From Henricia sp. BOLD:AAB3569 (Eukaryota > Echinodermata > Asteroidea > Spinulosida > Echinasteridae), in NCBI GenBank assembly GCA_037783545.1, contig JBBELK010000326.1, positions 1,240,001 to 1,304,000 on the forward strand: a stretch of 64,000 nucleotides of DNA, given 5' to 3'. The position numbers and the translations under genes were made by a program. Each line of letters starts with the position of its first letter. The first letter of the stretch is position 1. Shown here in pieces: positions 16,273 through 31,200 of this stretch. Below the pieces are notes generated by a model that worked only from the letters and a program-made list of their open reading frames with translations, did no database searches and was not told the origin of the DNA.

Positions 16273-19200
16273 GTAGGTACTGGCGATCTACCAGTCGGTG
16301 TGCAATTTCTGGAAAGAAATACCACGATGCATTTGTTTTTTGGCTTTTGCCGTCAGTTTTAGTAATAAGAACCCAAGTGGATGCAGGCCCGCCGTAAGCA
16401 TTGTGACATTGGACCCACCATACTGGAAATATGTACATATGAATTGTAACAACAAAAGATGTTAGTCTGGGAGCCCAGACCAATTTGTTCATCATCACGA
16501 GTACAAAAGGTCTGAGGTGTGGATTCAATAGGTGGGGTAAGTGTGACCTCCGAATGGCATTTCTTATGTTGCAGATCCTGTACCTAAGGTAGGGACTTAG
16601 AAAACAAATTCAAAGTTCGATTTTGATTAAAAATATCATCTCACATTACAGATTATTTTCTGTAAATTCCAAAACAGCATTCATCGCATAAATTGAGCAA
16701 GCGGTAGCCGAGATATGCGTCTTAGGAATCGGCCGTTTTCCCGCGAAATCGTGTGTGTAAATTGATTAGGAGAGAGCTCGGAGAATGCGACGCAGTATGA
16801 AGCGCCCCCACAGTGACATATTGCGCAAAGCCAGCGAAGAATTCTTCAACTTCAAGTCTGATCAGTCTTAGTTCAACACGCTGTCTCGTTTTCCGCTAAA
16901 CTAAAGCTTTGTCACGAAAGCCTACATGTAAATGCAGCAGGAGAACGTACATGTAGCACACGTGGGGGCGCGCAACATCGTTGTCAATGTGTAATAGCAC
17001 ACATTTACGCCTGGAATAAAAACTATGCCCTTGACGACGCTCACAAAGACAAACACAGACAAAAATCTCCCCAAACTGTATCTGGTTTCACAAGTCTGTT
17101 TTGCAACACAAACTACCATTTTTGGACCAGAAATCTCACCGTCAAACAAACATCTTACTGTGTTCCAATTAAAATATTCAAAAAAATCGTTTTAAAAATA
17201 AATACCGTCGGAAAGTATTCTTTATTTTCAGTATTTATTTAAAAAGTTGGAATTGAACAATAATGTGATGTTTTACAGCGCATTTCTTCAATGCACCACT
17301 TCGCATACGGCAGAAATCCACTGTGAAACTGACCAGTATTAGTGTACCCAGTGCGCGCGCGATGACGTCACAGATTTCCAAGTCCCTACCTAAGGGAGGG
17401 GGAAGGCCCCCTTTTGACCCCAAAATAACTTTTATTAGCATAGTCGAGTACATCGATCAAACCTTCACCAAACTATCCTCAGATGAACCCTAATTAATGA
17501 TCGGCATTTCTTAAGTTGCAACTCCTGTACTTGGTATGCTTAAGAAAGCCCTTAATTACAATGTAGCAATAATTAGCGGTTTAATTATCATATCGAGTAC
17601 ATCAACCAAACCAACGCTAATAAATTGTCTGGAGTGTCCTGAGTAATGAATGACCTTCTTAAGTGTCACATCCTGTACCAAATCCCTTTAAGAAAAGGTC
17701 AAAGGTCATTCGTTAGCAGTACACACAACAGCCGTTGGCAAAAAGCCCATTTGTTTTGAACGGCTAGGGCTTTGAGCAAACGGCTGTTTTGTGTTTCATC
17801 CGCGGTTTAATCTCCGCTCGTTTTATGTGGACTTAAGCGCAGTTCCCACGCACTGGGGTGGTTGAAATATTTCTACAGAGTACCCTGGCCAAAGAACGAA
17901 TTTCTTTAGGTCCGCTTCTGTAACAAAATTACTCAGGAAATGTCAGTACCAGGTGAGACTATGTACAACGCAAGCAGTCAAAGCAAATTTCCGCCATGGA
18001 TTCCGTATAGACAACGTTGCTTTCATGGGACGTTACTAGTTCCTAAATTATTGTCAAGTTATAGTTTGAGTTTATTTATAAGTGACCGTCCAGGTATTCC
18101 ACCCAGCGGCGTAGCCACATGGTGGTGGTGGTGAGGGGCAGTACTAGATGTACCAAGTGCCCCCAAGAAAAAATCCAGATGCATGTAGAGGGAAAGAACG
18201 AAAAAAACATGCCCCTTGGCTCTCCACTAAAAAACATATAATCGGACATCGGAACGACTGAGCATGCACGGTGGGCATAGACCGTTTCATAGGGGAATTA
18301 CAATGTAGCTTAGCTCTAATACAACGTATTTTTTTTTGACAAAAAGGAAGAAAAATGCAGCTTTAGCGATGCATTTGGGCTACCGAAGTAAATACATCAC
18401 TTTATTGTTAGGCAATGGTCTATGCATCACTGAACCGTTTCCCTGTGCTTTTGAATGATGTTTTATCTGACAGATGTTTGGAGCCAATTACCATAGCAAC
18501 ACCTCACACATCGGCACTCCATAATGTAATCTGCAGCTTTTAACGGTGAAAAATATTGCAATTGTCAATTTTGAATTTGATTACACGTGCACTAAACAGA
18601 ATCTGGTAAATTCATGATTTAAGTGAATTTGACATGTTTGACTGGTTGCGTTAACAAATACATAGTCTCACCTGGTACTGACATTTTCTCGAGTGAATTC
18701 GCTTCAGAAGCTGAACTAAGACTGTCTTTCTTTGGCCAGTGTACAGAATTATTTCAACCACTCCAGTGCCAGAGAACTTCGCTTAAGTCCGTATAAAACG
18801 AGCGGAGATTAAACCGCGGATGAAACACAAAACGGCCGTTTGCTCAAAGTGCTAATGAATGACCTTTGACCTTTTCTTAAAGGGATTTGGTACAGGATTT
18901 AAATCATTAATTACTCAGGACACTCCAGAGAATTTATTACCGTTGGTTTGGTTGATGTACTCGATATAATTAAACCGCTAATTACTGCTTATTAAGGGCT
19001 TTCTTAAGCATACATGTACTTGTATGTATTACAGGAGTTGCAACTTAAGAAATGCCGATCATTAATTAGGGTTCATAAGAGGATACACGTAGTTTGGTGA
19101 AGGTTTGATCGATGTACTCGACTATGCTAATAAAGGTGATTTTGGGGTCAAAAGGGGGCCTTCCCCCTCCCTTATGTAGGTACAGGATCTGCAACTTAAG

Positions 19201-22200
19201 AAATGCCATTCGGAGGTCACACTTGCCCCATCTATTGAGTCCAAGAAAATTATGTCCCGATACGCCATTTTCACAATGCAAATGTATGCCACGCAGCTAG
19301 AGGGCGTTATCAATCAAACCGTTAAAATCAATCGACAGTTATTATCAGCACATCGTGCAGATGCATACTGCACGGTAACTCTATGGCTTTGGCACGTTGC
19401 GGTGATGGAGCCAATACAATATTTGATCGGCACCGATCGAGCGACGTCCGTGTCAGAGTCATGCATGTCGGTACGGTGGGCGCCAGCGTCGGGCTTAAAA
19501 TGTCGGATCTGATTTGGCACAAGAATTGCTTTGTACAGTGCATATGACGTTCGACAGTTATACACGAAGCACTTTTGCAAGCATAAGAAGTAATTTCGAG
19601 TGGGTTTTTGACATTCAGGAAGCCTTTCACATTTACAGTTGAAATGTGAAATTCAAAGTGAAACACTCCCGAACAGCCGAACTGAGTGAAATGTTCGGTT
19701 CGGTCCGGTTAGGTTCGGAAGTGCCAAGTGCGGTAAAATCCCGTTCGGTTACAGCATTAAGGTTTATAACTGTTTCTGTATGTTGTGGGGAATCCTGGTG
19801 AAAAAATTTGGAAAATGATTGGACCAGCCGTAGCAGGCCCAATCGGCCCGGTTCCACTGCCCCATGTGGAAGAATTCAAACCAGAAATGTGCATTCTGGT
19901 GTTTCATGCAAAACAGAAAAGCCAAAAGAGAGAGTGCTTATTCTGAGCGTCTGACTTTGACCCCGTTCTCACGAGAGAAATCGCTTCGTTCGACGAAGAT
20001 TCGGCGAAAAGATTTTTTGATGTGAACGCACGCCTCTTCATTCGATGATGATTAGAATCTCTTCATTCGACGAAGCAAATTAGCTTCATTCGACGAAGAG
20101 GTCGCTTCATTCGACGAAGCAAATTTCTACATGTAATACGTATTTCGACCTTAATACGTATTTCCGGTATACACAATTTTAGTAGACTGGTTTCCTGTCC
20201 TCCTATTTACTTCCTCTTCGTCGTATAGCGAGAGCAGCATAGTGCACATGAACATGGGACCAGTCTACGATTTTAGTTGCCCGTGCGGTGACGTGACCCC
20301 ACCGGAAGTGTACAAATCAATCAACAGAGGGCGTCACATAGCTTCATTCGATCTTCGTTTAGCAGGACTTCGCTTAATGTGTATGGTACGGTACCGCTCT
20401 TCATTCGATCTTCCTTCGATCTTCGTTAAGTGAGCTGAGAAGGCACGCTTCATTAACTAACGATGATTAACTAATCATCGTCGAACGAAGCAATTTCCTA
20501 GTGAGAACGGGGTCCCCGTTCTCACTAGAGAAATCGCTTCATTCGACGAAGATTAGTTTTTCGTTAGTTAATGAAGCATCACAAATCACTTAACGAAGAT
20601 CGAACGAAGATCCAATGAAGAGCGGTACACCATACACATTATACATGTAAGGGACTGCTAACGAAGATCGAATGACGCTGTGAGAGGTCGTACATACGCC
20701 TTGCGCAACTAGACGCGCTGTGTGGTTTTTTTGATGGCGCGTCAAAAACCACGCTCGCTGGGCGCTTGACACAAAATGCGCTTGTGCAACCAGGCCTGCC
20801 AAATGCATAGTTCTGATTTTACCCGGTTAACCCCGCCCCCTTGGATATTGTTGCTATGCCTCACACGCTTTCGTCAAAATGTCCACACACACTGCACAAA
20901 CCAATGGGACTTTCAACAGAAAGCGCAGATTCATTGGGGAAAACTCAAAGGTACCGGTATTTATGTTTCAGGGCCGACAGTTATCTTGGAACACACTGAG
21001 TAAAGGGCCAGTAATACAGGGATGTCATACGTGCTTTCTTACATGTACCTTTGAATAGCGAAACGCCCGGCCTTGAAACCAAAAATTCACCCGGATCACT
21101 GCATACAACACTGTACAAACTGTTTGTGCAGAAAATCTATGTGGGCGCTGTCTGCTAGCTCTGTTGTGATTGGTCGGCGGGTTCGGCTTGATTGACAGGT
21201 CGGAACTACATGTATGTATTGCTTCGTCGAACGAAGGGAGCGTTCTCATTACAAATTTGCTTCATCGAATGAAGCGATTTCTTCAGGCGAATGAAGCGAT
21301 CTCTTCATCGAATGAAGCTATTCGCTTCGTCGAATGAAGAGTCGAGCGTTCACATCAGGAAAACTCTTTGTCGAATCATCGTCAAACGAAGTGATTTCTC
21401 TAGTGAGAAAGGGGTCATTGTCTGGTAGTACAGGTACTTTAGAGTTGTGGTAAAGTAGTTTTACATAAATTTATTATAAACAAATTTTATAAACATCTCA
21501 TTGTATAGGCCTACATTTTGTAAAATCTATCATCTTTTTATTACGCTAATAATCACTTTCAGGAAGTGCAGTTGAGAAATCAATGTCTATTGGCCAATCA
21601 GGCGAGCTGTATGAAGAGTGGCTGGAACTACGCAATGGCTGCCTGTGCTGTTCTGTCAAGTAAGTTGTCGTTATCAGTATACAGTAATGTACAAAAGGGG
21701 TCATTCGATGTCAAATCACCCCCCACCCCCAACAAAAATAAATTAAAAACTACATGTAGAGGTCTTGTGTTTATCCTGAGATAAACACAGGGCTTTTCCG
21801 CATTATTAAAAGAGAACTCATAAATACCTTGGACAGTTTACGCATCCCTATTAGCTGAAAGTGAAAGCACATCACGTGGGCAGTTTTAAATGAGCGATAA
21901 ATGCCCAGTCCGTCACTTTTGAGCCTGGCTCACGGCCGCGCCCGCGACCTGGTCAGCGCGTATGGAACACGCACACGCACACACAAACTGCATGCTCCCG
22001 AAAGCAAATTGTGCACTGTACAACACGCTTGCATTACGCGTAACGCTCGCGATCGAACCAAAACAACACGACGAAAATACTAGCAGTTCATACAAACGCG
22101 ATAGAAAGTGAATTCATGCAAACATGGCAAAACGACGAGCTAATTTTGGTGAGTTTTACCGATTTACACAAAAAGGTATTAATGAACGGGATTAAAAGTA

Positions 22201-25200
22201 GGTTTGGCCAGTCTTAAACAATCCGTTTAAAACCGGCTAGGGTCCTGGGTGCCAAACCTATTTTTAATCCCTAAATAAAATGCAAGAATGGCGTGGGTTA
22301 CGCTTATCGATATAATATAGGCTGAAAGTGGGGGTGACGTGTTCAGAATGCTGCACGCTGATTGGTCAGCTGACAACAGGAGGAAGCACGCTACTGCACA
22401 TGCGCAGTTAGACCACATGTAGCGTGTGAACAAATTCTTTCTGACAACATAACACAGGTTTAATGAAATGTATGTATGTGGCTTCTAGCATCTGCAGATG
22501 GATGATGCTGCGTGCTTTAGCCAGTACAGTGAACTGCTGTTCGCTGTATTGTTTTGAGCACTCCGGGTGATCAAGCAAGTGTTGTCCTACAGCAGATGTG
22601 CATTTGGGCTGTGTGGCAGCTCTGCGACAGCTGTTTGCAGGAAGCAGGCAAGTTGCTGTGGATGGAGGATGAAACATGCTGTTTAATGCGATCCGCCAGT
22701 CTTTGAGACAGCGCGCAGCATTCTGAACACGTCATCCCCGCTTTCAGCCTTATATTATATCGATAAGCGTACCCATGCCATTCTTGCGTTTTGCAAGTCC
22801 TAATCTGTGTACAGCTTGACCACGCCCAACCATAATGGCGTTGACCCTATTCTGGTATCTCTTACTGTGCCACTTTTAAATTATAGGCCAACATCCGTTT
22901 GACCAATAGAAAACAGGGTTAAAGGTCAATGTCCTAATTTTTGTTCAGCTTGACCATGCCCAACCATAATGGCATTGACTCTGTTCTGGTATCTCTTACC
23001 ACTTTAAATTTACATGTATAGGCCAATATCTGTTTGACCAATAGGAAACAAGTTCAAAGGATAAGCACACCACAGGCTTCCTTGACCCAGAAAATATAGG
23101 TGTTGACACCAAAATCAAGTCTGTATATATGCAATCCTAAGATACATATGTGTATGAGCTAGCTAGAGCAATTCTGACTGGCAGCCATTTTGAAAAAGCG
23201 CGTCCACCCACCACCAGGCAAATTGCAGACGACCTGATTTCAATAGCTCTGTGAACAAGGTTTCCAAAAATACTTGTCTGCAAAATTCCCTGTAAGGGGG
23301 ATGGGGCGTTGGGAGAGCCCACCGTCTATTCCTAATCCCAAGGAGTTTATAAGGTCTAAGACTGTACACAGTTTCAAGTTTATACCTAGTCACATTCTTA
23401 AGTTACATGTAGGTTGCATTTTGTTTAAAAAATTGCCAGATTTTGTGATTTTAAATATATAATGAGCTACTATGACGTCATTATGATATCACGACAGGAA
23501 GTCTTAACCTAAGAAAGGCCTCACATAACAATTCTCTGTCTACGGTGTAAAACTGTACAAAGTTTCAAGTTTACACCTTGTTCCGTTTTCAAGTTAGACT
23601 GCCTTTTTGTCAAAAAATTTAATTTGTAGGCGTTTTCAAAGTTTTATAATTAGGTAACCGATTACGTCATGATGACGTCACACAAAATTCAGGATTCCTA
23701 ATCCCAAGGAGTTCCTAAGGTCTAAGACTACCAAGTTTCAAGTTTATACCTCATCACATTCTTCAAATTAGGTTGCATTTTGTCATGTTTGTTGAAAAAA
23801 TGCCAGATTTTGTGATTTTAAAAATATAATTACATGTACCCATTCTATGATGTCACGACAGGAAGTCTAACCTAAGCTAGGGCCCACATAAGAATGTTCT
23901 AAGGTCTAAAACTGTACCAAGTTTCAAGTTTACACCTTTTTCTGCTTTCAAGTTAGACTGCCTTTTTGTCAAATTTTTAGGTATTTTAACCCTAACGGTA
24001 CCAAATCCTCCAATTTGTACACGATTTTCCATAGGACTAAGAGGGTTTATAGGGTTAATAAAAAAAAAAGCTACTGCACGGCGGGAGGTCTAACCAAAAA
24101 AAGGCCGCACATAACAATGTTTGGCTGTTTAGAGTACGGTGGCCCCAAACAGCCAACAAAACAAAGAAAATAAATCAGAACAAAAACAGAACAAAATTCA
24201 GAACAAAAACGGCTTTTTTGCCAATTATCCCTGGAAAAGGTGTGCAAAAAGTGCTTGTTTTGTATACATGCTCATTGGAAGGATGAACAATGTACAATCT
24301 GTTATTTCTACAGAGACAATGGTGTGAAGGCAATCGAGAACCTGATGTTAAAGCGAGGCAAATTTGACTACATTCTCCTTGAGACCACAGGTCTGGCCGA
24401 TCCTGGTAGGTGATTTGATCTTTAAACAGCTAGAATCCCCCCTTCCACATTTTTTGAGTTTTTCTGTTGATCATGGAGGTGTATGTGTCTACAACACCAT
24501 CACAACTTGTTTTTCACAAAAAATCGACAGGCTTTTGCTTAAAACGTAAAGCAGTTCCGACCCTCTTCACCCGAAATTCTGAAACGCTCGAGGTCACTTG
24601 GTCTGTTTATCAACAGGGTTTTGACGTCATCCTGAGAAACATACAAAACGGCCTGTGCAGTATTTAATGGAAAATACACAAAGTGAATGTTTATCATGCC
24701 TGTTTTGTCCTTGTAATTCAAAATACAAACATGAAAAACACTTCATGTAATATGACAACAATTTACTATTACCTGTTTTGTGAATAAATGGTGAAATTGT
24801 GGCTCACAATGAAGCTCTTTTGAAGTAAATACTGGTGCATTGCGACAGGGGGTTTTGTCACGGAACGAACGGCATTCACAGCGGTCTGTCTGCAGCATTG
24901 AACAGTTCCCTGCGGGCCGTATAGTTCCCACGTGTTACATCGGCCGGTACAAGTTAGAATGAGCGACTCATTTTTCTCTCTCTTGGTAATAGAAAAGAAA
25001 ATCTTTCTGCTCTTTTTTTTTTCATAGTGTCTGGTAAAACATACAACCACGCAGCTACTGGGCATATCTCTGGCTTTTTGGACCGACAAAATTCTTCAAA
25101 AAACACCATCTAACAGAGACGGTTTTCCAAGTTTTTTGCGTGTAAACGTATGGAGCTAACAATCGTGTTGACTTCTCTTTCTCAGGATTGCGTCACGGGG

Positions 25201-28200
25201 TCACGTGCATATCATGAATACCTAATGAGCGTTTCAGAAATCGCGAAAATCTCATTTTCGAAAAGCGCACTTTTGCGTGCAATTTATCCACTTAAAGGCA
25301 CAGGCTCGTCAGCAATGCGGGCGCGCATTGCTGACGGGCCTGTGCCTTTAAAACCGACAATTAAAAAATAATAAAAATCCACGTCGTGTACATGTACATG
25401 TAGTACCTTATCTCGAGATTTAGAGGTCTCATAAGGAAACCCATTTTCCTTTCATCCCACAATTGGTTGATTCATTTTCAATGATGATTAGGCACCATAT
25501 CAAATACGGTATTCAATGTTCTATTTCATGAGGTGAAGCCGAGTGGAATAGAACATTGAATCTGTCACCGAAAGAAATTATTTGTCTATTACACAAATTT
25601 TAAACATTCATTATTTGTTTTATAAAACAAATAATAAGTGTTTATTCTTGATTACCATTGAAAGGCTTTATTTTATATTATAACAATAATATTATTGGAT
25701 GTCTTTTCAGGTGATATGAGAATCTGCTGCACTCGTCATGAAAATACCGAACTCGCCTTCGGCTCGTTGAGTGTTTTCATGAATCGTGTGGTATATTCTC
25801 ATATCACCCTCAAAGCCATCCAATATTATATTTATTGTGTTGCAAGTTGAAAATCTCTTTAACCCTGTATTTGGCCCTGAGTCTGGGCTAGGGATTTCAG
25901 AAACAGTAAATGACTTTGCTTTCATTCTACAGGGCCAATAGCATCCATATTTTGGCTAGATGATGAGCTAGGAAGTGATATCTACCTGGACGGTAAGGAC
26001 TTCTTACGTGTATGAAAATATGTCTGATAATGAAGAGAGAGTGCAAGTGCACTTTCATTGTACTTTTTTTGTTTAAGTTATACGTACGTTCTATCCGATG
26101 TGCGTCCCTCCGTCGCGTGGCCACACGTCAAAACGGACAAGTTGAATTTGTTCCAGATAGTGTCCGTTCCGTACGTTTTCACCAGCGGTTCACACTATCG
26201 ATGCATCCAACCAAATGAGGAGCTGAAAAAAAACACGGACATTTCCGCATAGCGCCATTTTCATCCTTGCAAAGCTAGCTCAGGCCAAGTTCAGCCACAC
26301 ATTCGAAAACAAAGAATACATCCACCACAGGATTCCTGTGGTAGTTGTATTTTGATCGCGCTGTTGTGCGTACACTGGACTTGACGAATCAAAACTCCAC
26401 GGACAAGTAGACCTGGGATCAACTCTTCCGTCATCTGTCATTTTGACATACGAAACGTTCAGATACGTTGATTTTTCTACTCGGCGTACGTAAATGAAGC
26501 TGATCTTTGAGACAGTTATTATTATTATTATTATTATTTCTTTCTGGTATTCATACCAAGGATTCCTCAATAGTGCTCAATGCACTGTCACTCGCAAGCG
26601 TGAGGAAACCCATGAATAATTAGAATTAGAAATGGCCAGAGACACCGGGGAATCCCCTTGCTCTTCACGAAAGAATGCTCTGGGATCCTTAGAGTGCGTT
26701 AACATTTATACCTAACACACTGGACCAACGGCTTTACATCCCTTCCAAAGGATGGAGCAAGTGTGGTTGAGTGCCTTGCCCAAGGGCACAGGTACCGCAG
26801 CCGGATTTGAACCCGCAACCCTAAGTTTTCACCTATGATTGCGAGTCAATGACCCAAACTGCTCGGCCACAGTTCACATTGAAAACGCATCTACGGACCA
26901 AAAACTGACGGACCGGAGATGACGTACATGTACATCAATTTTACGTACGTTTGACGGACGAAACTAGTGCAGTGTGCACCCGCCCTTATGCATAATCTCA
27001 AACAACTGAAGTACCCCGTAATGTTGGTATCCCCCGTGCCTACCATACAGTAGTCGAGAAATACAATGCAGATGATACAATTTTGTGGGGAAAAAAGTAA
27101 ATTTAATTTGCAACTTATTGTTTGTATGTGTAATTTTCTTTTTGTTCAGGAATTGTCGTCGTCGTTGATGCCAAGTATGGACCGCAACACTTAAATGAGG
27201 TTAAGCCAGAAGGAGTTATAAATGAAGCAGTTAGGTAGATCAGTTTACATTTTTTTTGGGGGGTTTGGTGTCTGTTCCACCATCATGTTATTTGCTTTGC
27301 ACTGATGTGCTGTTGATAACAAGCACTAAACACCCCTTTGTATTGTAGCGATCGGACAGACAACCAGATTCCTCTTGTTTAATTTTTGTTTTAATGCATT
27401 GTGCCGGGACCAAACAGTGAATGATTTCCCCTGTATCGCATCGCAAAATGCGACGCGTTTTTGCATCGCAGTTTTTGACTTGATTTAGCGATGCAATTTG
27501 CGACACATATTTTTCAACATCTTGTCCTTATTCTTGCGCTTGCAGATTAGTTTTGTGAATGTTAGTGAGAAATGAAACCACAAAAATGGAAAACTGATAA
27601 CGTACCGCGACGGCTTACGGCAGGGTTCTTTCCACGCACAAACGTGCGTATCGGCCCGATACGCTGAAATTCCGGTCCGACTGGCATGAACAATTGCCGA
27701 TCAAAAAATTCAGCTCCCAATACACACAACAAAATTATCACACGGTGCTATACATGCTATACTAAGTAAACAATTGACATAAATTATCTTTCGTGAAAAA
27801 AGAACCACGGAGAGAACTTATAAAAAATACATGTACTTCGATCACTGCTTCTGGTTCGCACGAGGGCCAAAAAACAGCTCACGAGTACGGTCCACAGCAG
27901 CCCGGTCCAATAGTGGTGCTAATCCACGTGCATGCGGTGGTACTGTAGCGGTAAGTTTCGTTACGGCACAACAAAACCTGCGAAGAGCTACCAACTGAGC
28001 AATGCACGTGAATACCAACCTCGTCCCCAGAGTGGTCGAGTATCCTTATTCCTAACTGTAGTAGACCATGGGGCCGAGGTCGCATGAACACAGTAAATCC
28101 AAGTTAGCGGCTTGATATCTCATACTGCCGATCACCGTTTTGTTAACTTAAACGTCATTGGCCAGAATTTAGTAGCAACAAGTCATATTATTTTTATCAG

Positions 28201-31200
28201 CCAATCAGCATGCGTTTTACAACACGATCACTTTCTTGCAAAACTTGGTTAATTGTGTGTGCATGGAGATATCAGCTCAGCTGGGCTGTCGATCGTACCG
28301 TGATTTTCATGATCGTTTTTTCGTGTATCCCAGCATGGAGGAATGATCGCAGTGACCGTGTTTTGGTTGATCGTAATTTTTGTGGAAAAAATTGTCCACT
28401 TTCATGGATAAATTGTAAAAATGTGTTGGAGAAATGAGGATACATGTATTTCGAAAGTGGATCGGTCACCAGCTACCGGCAATGACTGGCCGTGTCAAGC
28501 CTGCCACTTAATTATAGCTCTGCATGCAGCGCGCAGGGTGGGGATAGACCGGGCCGGGAACCCGGAAGACTGATGAGGCCTAGGCCTATATCAATGGGTG
28601 CAGTAGGCCTATGGGAAAGAATTTAGTAAATGTACTTGATCATGGCTTCAGACCTTGTGTGCAAAACATGAGGCAGACTGACAATTTTTTTTGGAAATAT
28701 TTTCTCAAAAATAATTAAATTTTCCCACTCTAAAATTTGGAGTTTTTCCATCAAATCTGCACTCGCCGAAGCTTTTAATAGGCATAGTCTTTAAAGGAGA
28801 AAAATTATGATGAGCTTCTCAAGAGTCTTATTGTTACTGTGCAGCCTGCAAGTATTAAAATAACTCGCAAAAGAAGCTTTTTATGCAGCGTTTAATCATC
28901 CATTTTGAATTTGCTATACAACAAAACTGGATTGCTAAACAAAATTCAAAAATTGCTACGCAAAAAACAATTGCATAGCAAATCTGCTATCCAATATTTC
29001 AGAAGGAAATCGTTCACTGACCAAAGCACATGCGTGAACATTGCCGTAATGATCATGCATTCTACTATCTAGGGTTGTAGTCAAGTTCATTACAAGTCCT
29101 CGCAAGCATTCTTGCATTTAAATTCTTTTATATTTGCAGGCAGATAGCCCTTGCTGATCTAATACTTCTGAATAAGACAGATCTGGTTACCAAGGAGGAC
29201 TTAAGAGATGTTAATGGACAGATCAGGTGTGTTTGTCATATGTACATTGTACAGTCATTTACAATGTCATAAAGGAAATCAGTGATTAAGTTCACATGAA
29301 CAGGTCTAGACTCTTGAATTTTCCATATCGCAGTGAACTGACATTTAACAGAAGTTTACAGAATTTAAGAACTTATTCATACTTAATAATTGGGGCAAGC
29401 CGGGCAGGGGCGTATCTTAAGTGAGCTTGCTAAGCTCACTTAATAGCCAATCCTAATCAGTGAAGAATAACTGCACTACCATGATTCGAGACCACCAGTT
29501 GGCTTCATAGCTCAATAGACCGATCCAGTAAGCTCCACCCATTTTGGAATTGACCAATCACAGCCTCAGGTTCAGGTAACCAAAAAGTGGATCTCCATTT
29601 TGGTTAACTGAGTCATCAAAATTTTGTGCACAGAGCTACGGCAAATGCAGCACGAGTGACGCAAAAACACCATAAACATCATTTTTATCAGCGCAGAGGA
29701 GGCTAGCGGGTTTAAAACGGATTGTATAAGACTATCCTAACCTACTTTTAATCCCTTCATCAATGTGTTTTTGTGTAAACGTTAAAAACTTACCAAAATT
29801 AGCTTGTCGTTTTGCTAAGTTGTGCATTCACTTCGTTTTAGATGTGTGTCGAGATGTTTTTGTTCGATGGCGCGCATTACGCGTATTGCAGGCGTGTTGT
29901 ACGTGCACGCATACGAACGGATACTTAAGCGCACATTTTGCTTTCGAGCGTGCAGTTTCTATGTGCGTGTGCGTGTTTCAATACGCGCTGACCAGGGCGC
30001 GGACGCTGACGCACGGCACGGCCACGCGACTCTACTGCACACGTGCATGGCACGTGTGGCATGTTGCTGGGCAATTTCTAAGTGGGCAGAGCTAACTGGA
30101 TCGATCTATTGGTAGGGCATCTGCACGTTAACATAGTTAAGCAGAAGGTCCGCGGTTCGATTCCCGGTGGAGTCAATTTGCTTTTCGCTGCATCCAGATT
30201 TCCCAAACTCGTATGGACATTTGTCCACATTTGTATCGAATTCATTCACCCTAGCGGTCCCTGGGTCATAATCCCTAAAAAAATAATCACTTATTCATAC
30301 TTAATAATTGGGGCAAGCCGGGCAGGGGTTTGGGGCGTATCTTAAGTGATCTCTGGGAGGGGTGGTTATTTCTCTGTAGGGCTTACTAAGCTAACGTGAT
30401 AGCCAATCCCAATCAGTGAAGAACAACTGCACTACCATGATTCAAGACCACCAGTTGGCTTCTTAGCCCAATTGGTAGAGCGCCTGCACGTTAAGCAGAA
30501 GGTCCGCAGTTCGATTCCCGGTGGAGCCAAGTTGCTTCTCACTGTCCACATTTGTATCGAATAAATTTGATGGATACCAGTATATTATGTTACAAAATTG
30601 CAAAGGTTGCATTCATTCAGCTTCTTCGGGTGAGCCACCACAGCTAGGCTACCGTACGCATTTGCTGTCTCAAGATTCAAGGTCCTGGTGAATGCATAGA
30701 AGACACTGCTAAGAGTTTTTACTTAGTATGAATGATGAATAAGTGATTATATTTTTTAGGGATTATAACCCAGGGACCGCCGAGGTGAATTAATTCGATA
30801 CAAATGTGGACAAATGTCCATGATCGAGTTTGGGAAATCTGGATGCAGTGAAAAGCAACTTGGCTCAACCGGGATTCGAACCGCAGACCACCTGCTTAAC
30901 GTGCAGACGCCCTACCAATTGAGCTATGAAGCCAACTGGAGCATGGTCTCGAATCACGGTAGTGCAGATGTTCCCTCACTGATTTGGATTGGCTATCACG
31001 TGAGCTTAGCAAGCCCTACAATGAGATAACGGTACGCCCCAAACTCCTGCCCGGCTTGCCCCAATTATTAAGTATGAATAAGTGATTATATTTTGTAGGG
31101 ATTATAACCCAGGGACACCGAGGTGAATGAATTCGATACAAATGTGGACAAATGTCCATGATCGAGTTTGGGAAATCTAGATTATTAGTAGGCCTAAAAA

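Noticed and set aside
19670..19755. TTCGGTTCGGTC-type repeat, also near 41311-41400
   Set aside because: Too short and diverged to define an element; probably simple-sequence similarity.
30457..30529. Possible tRNA gene (GTT in the anticodon position)
   Set aside because: Acceptor and D stems mispair, position 33 is not T, and the same head recurs with a shared tail, so it is a SINE.
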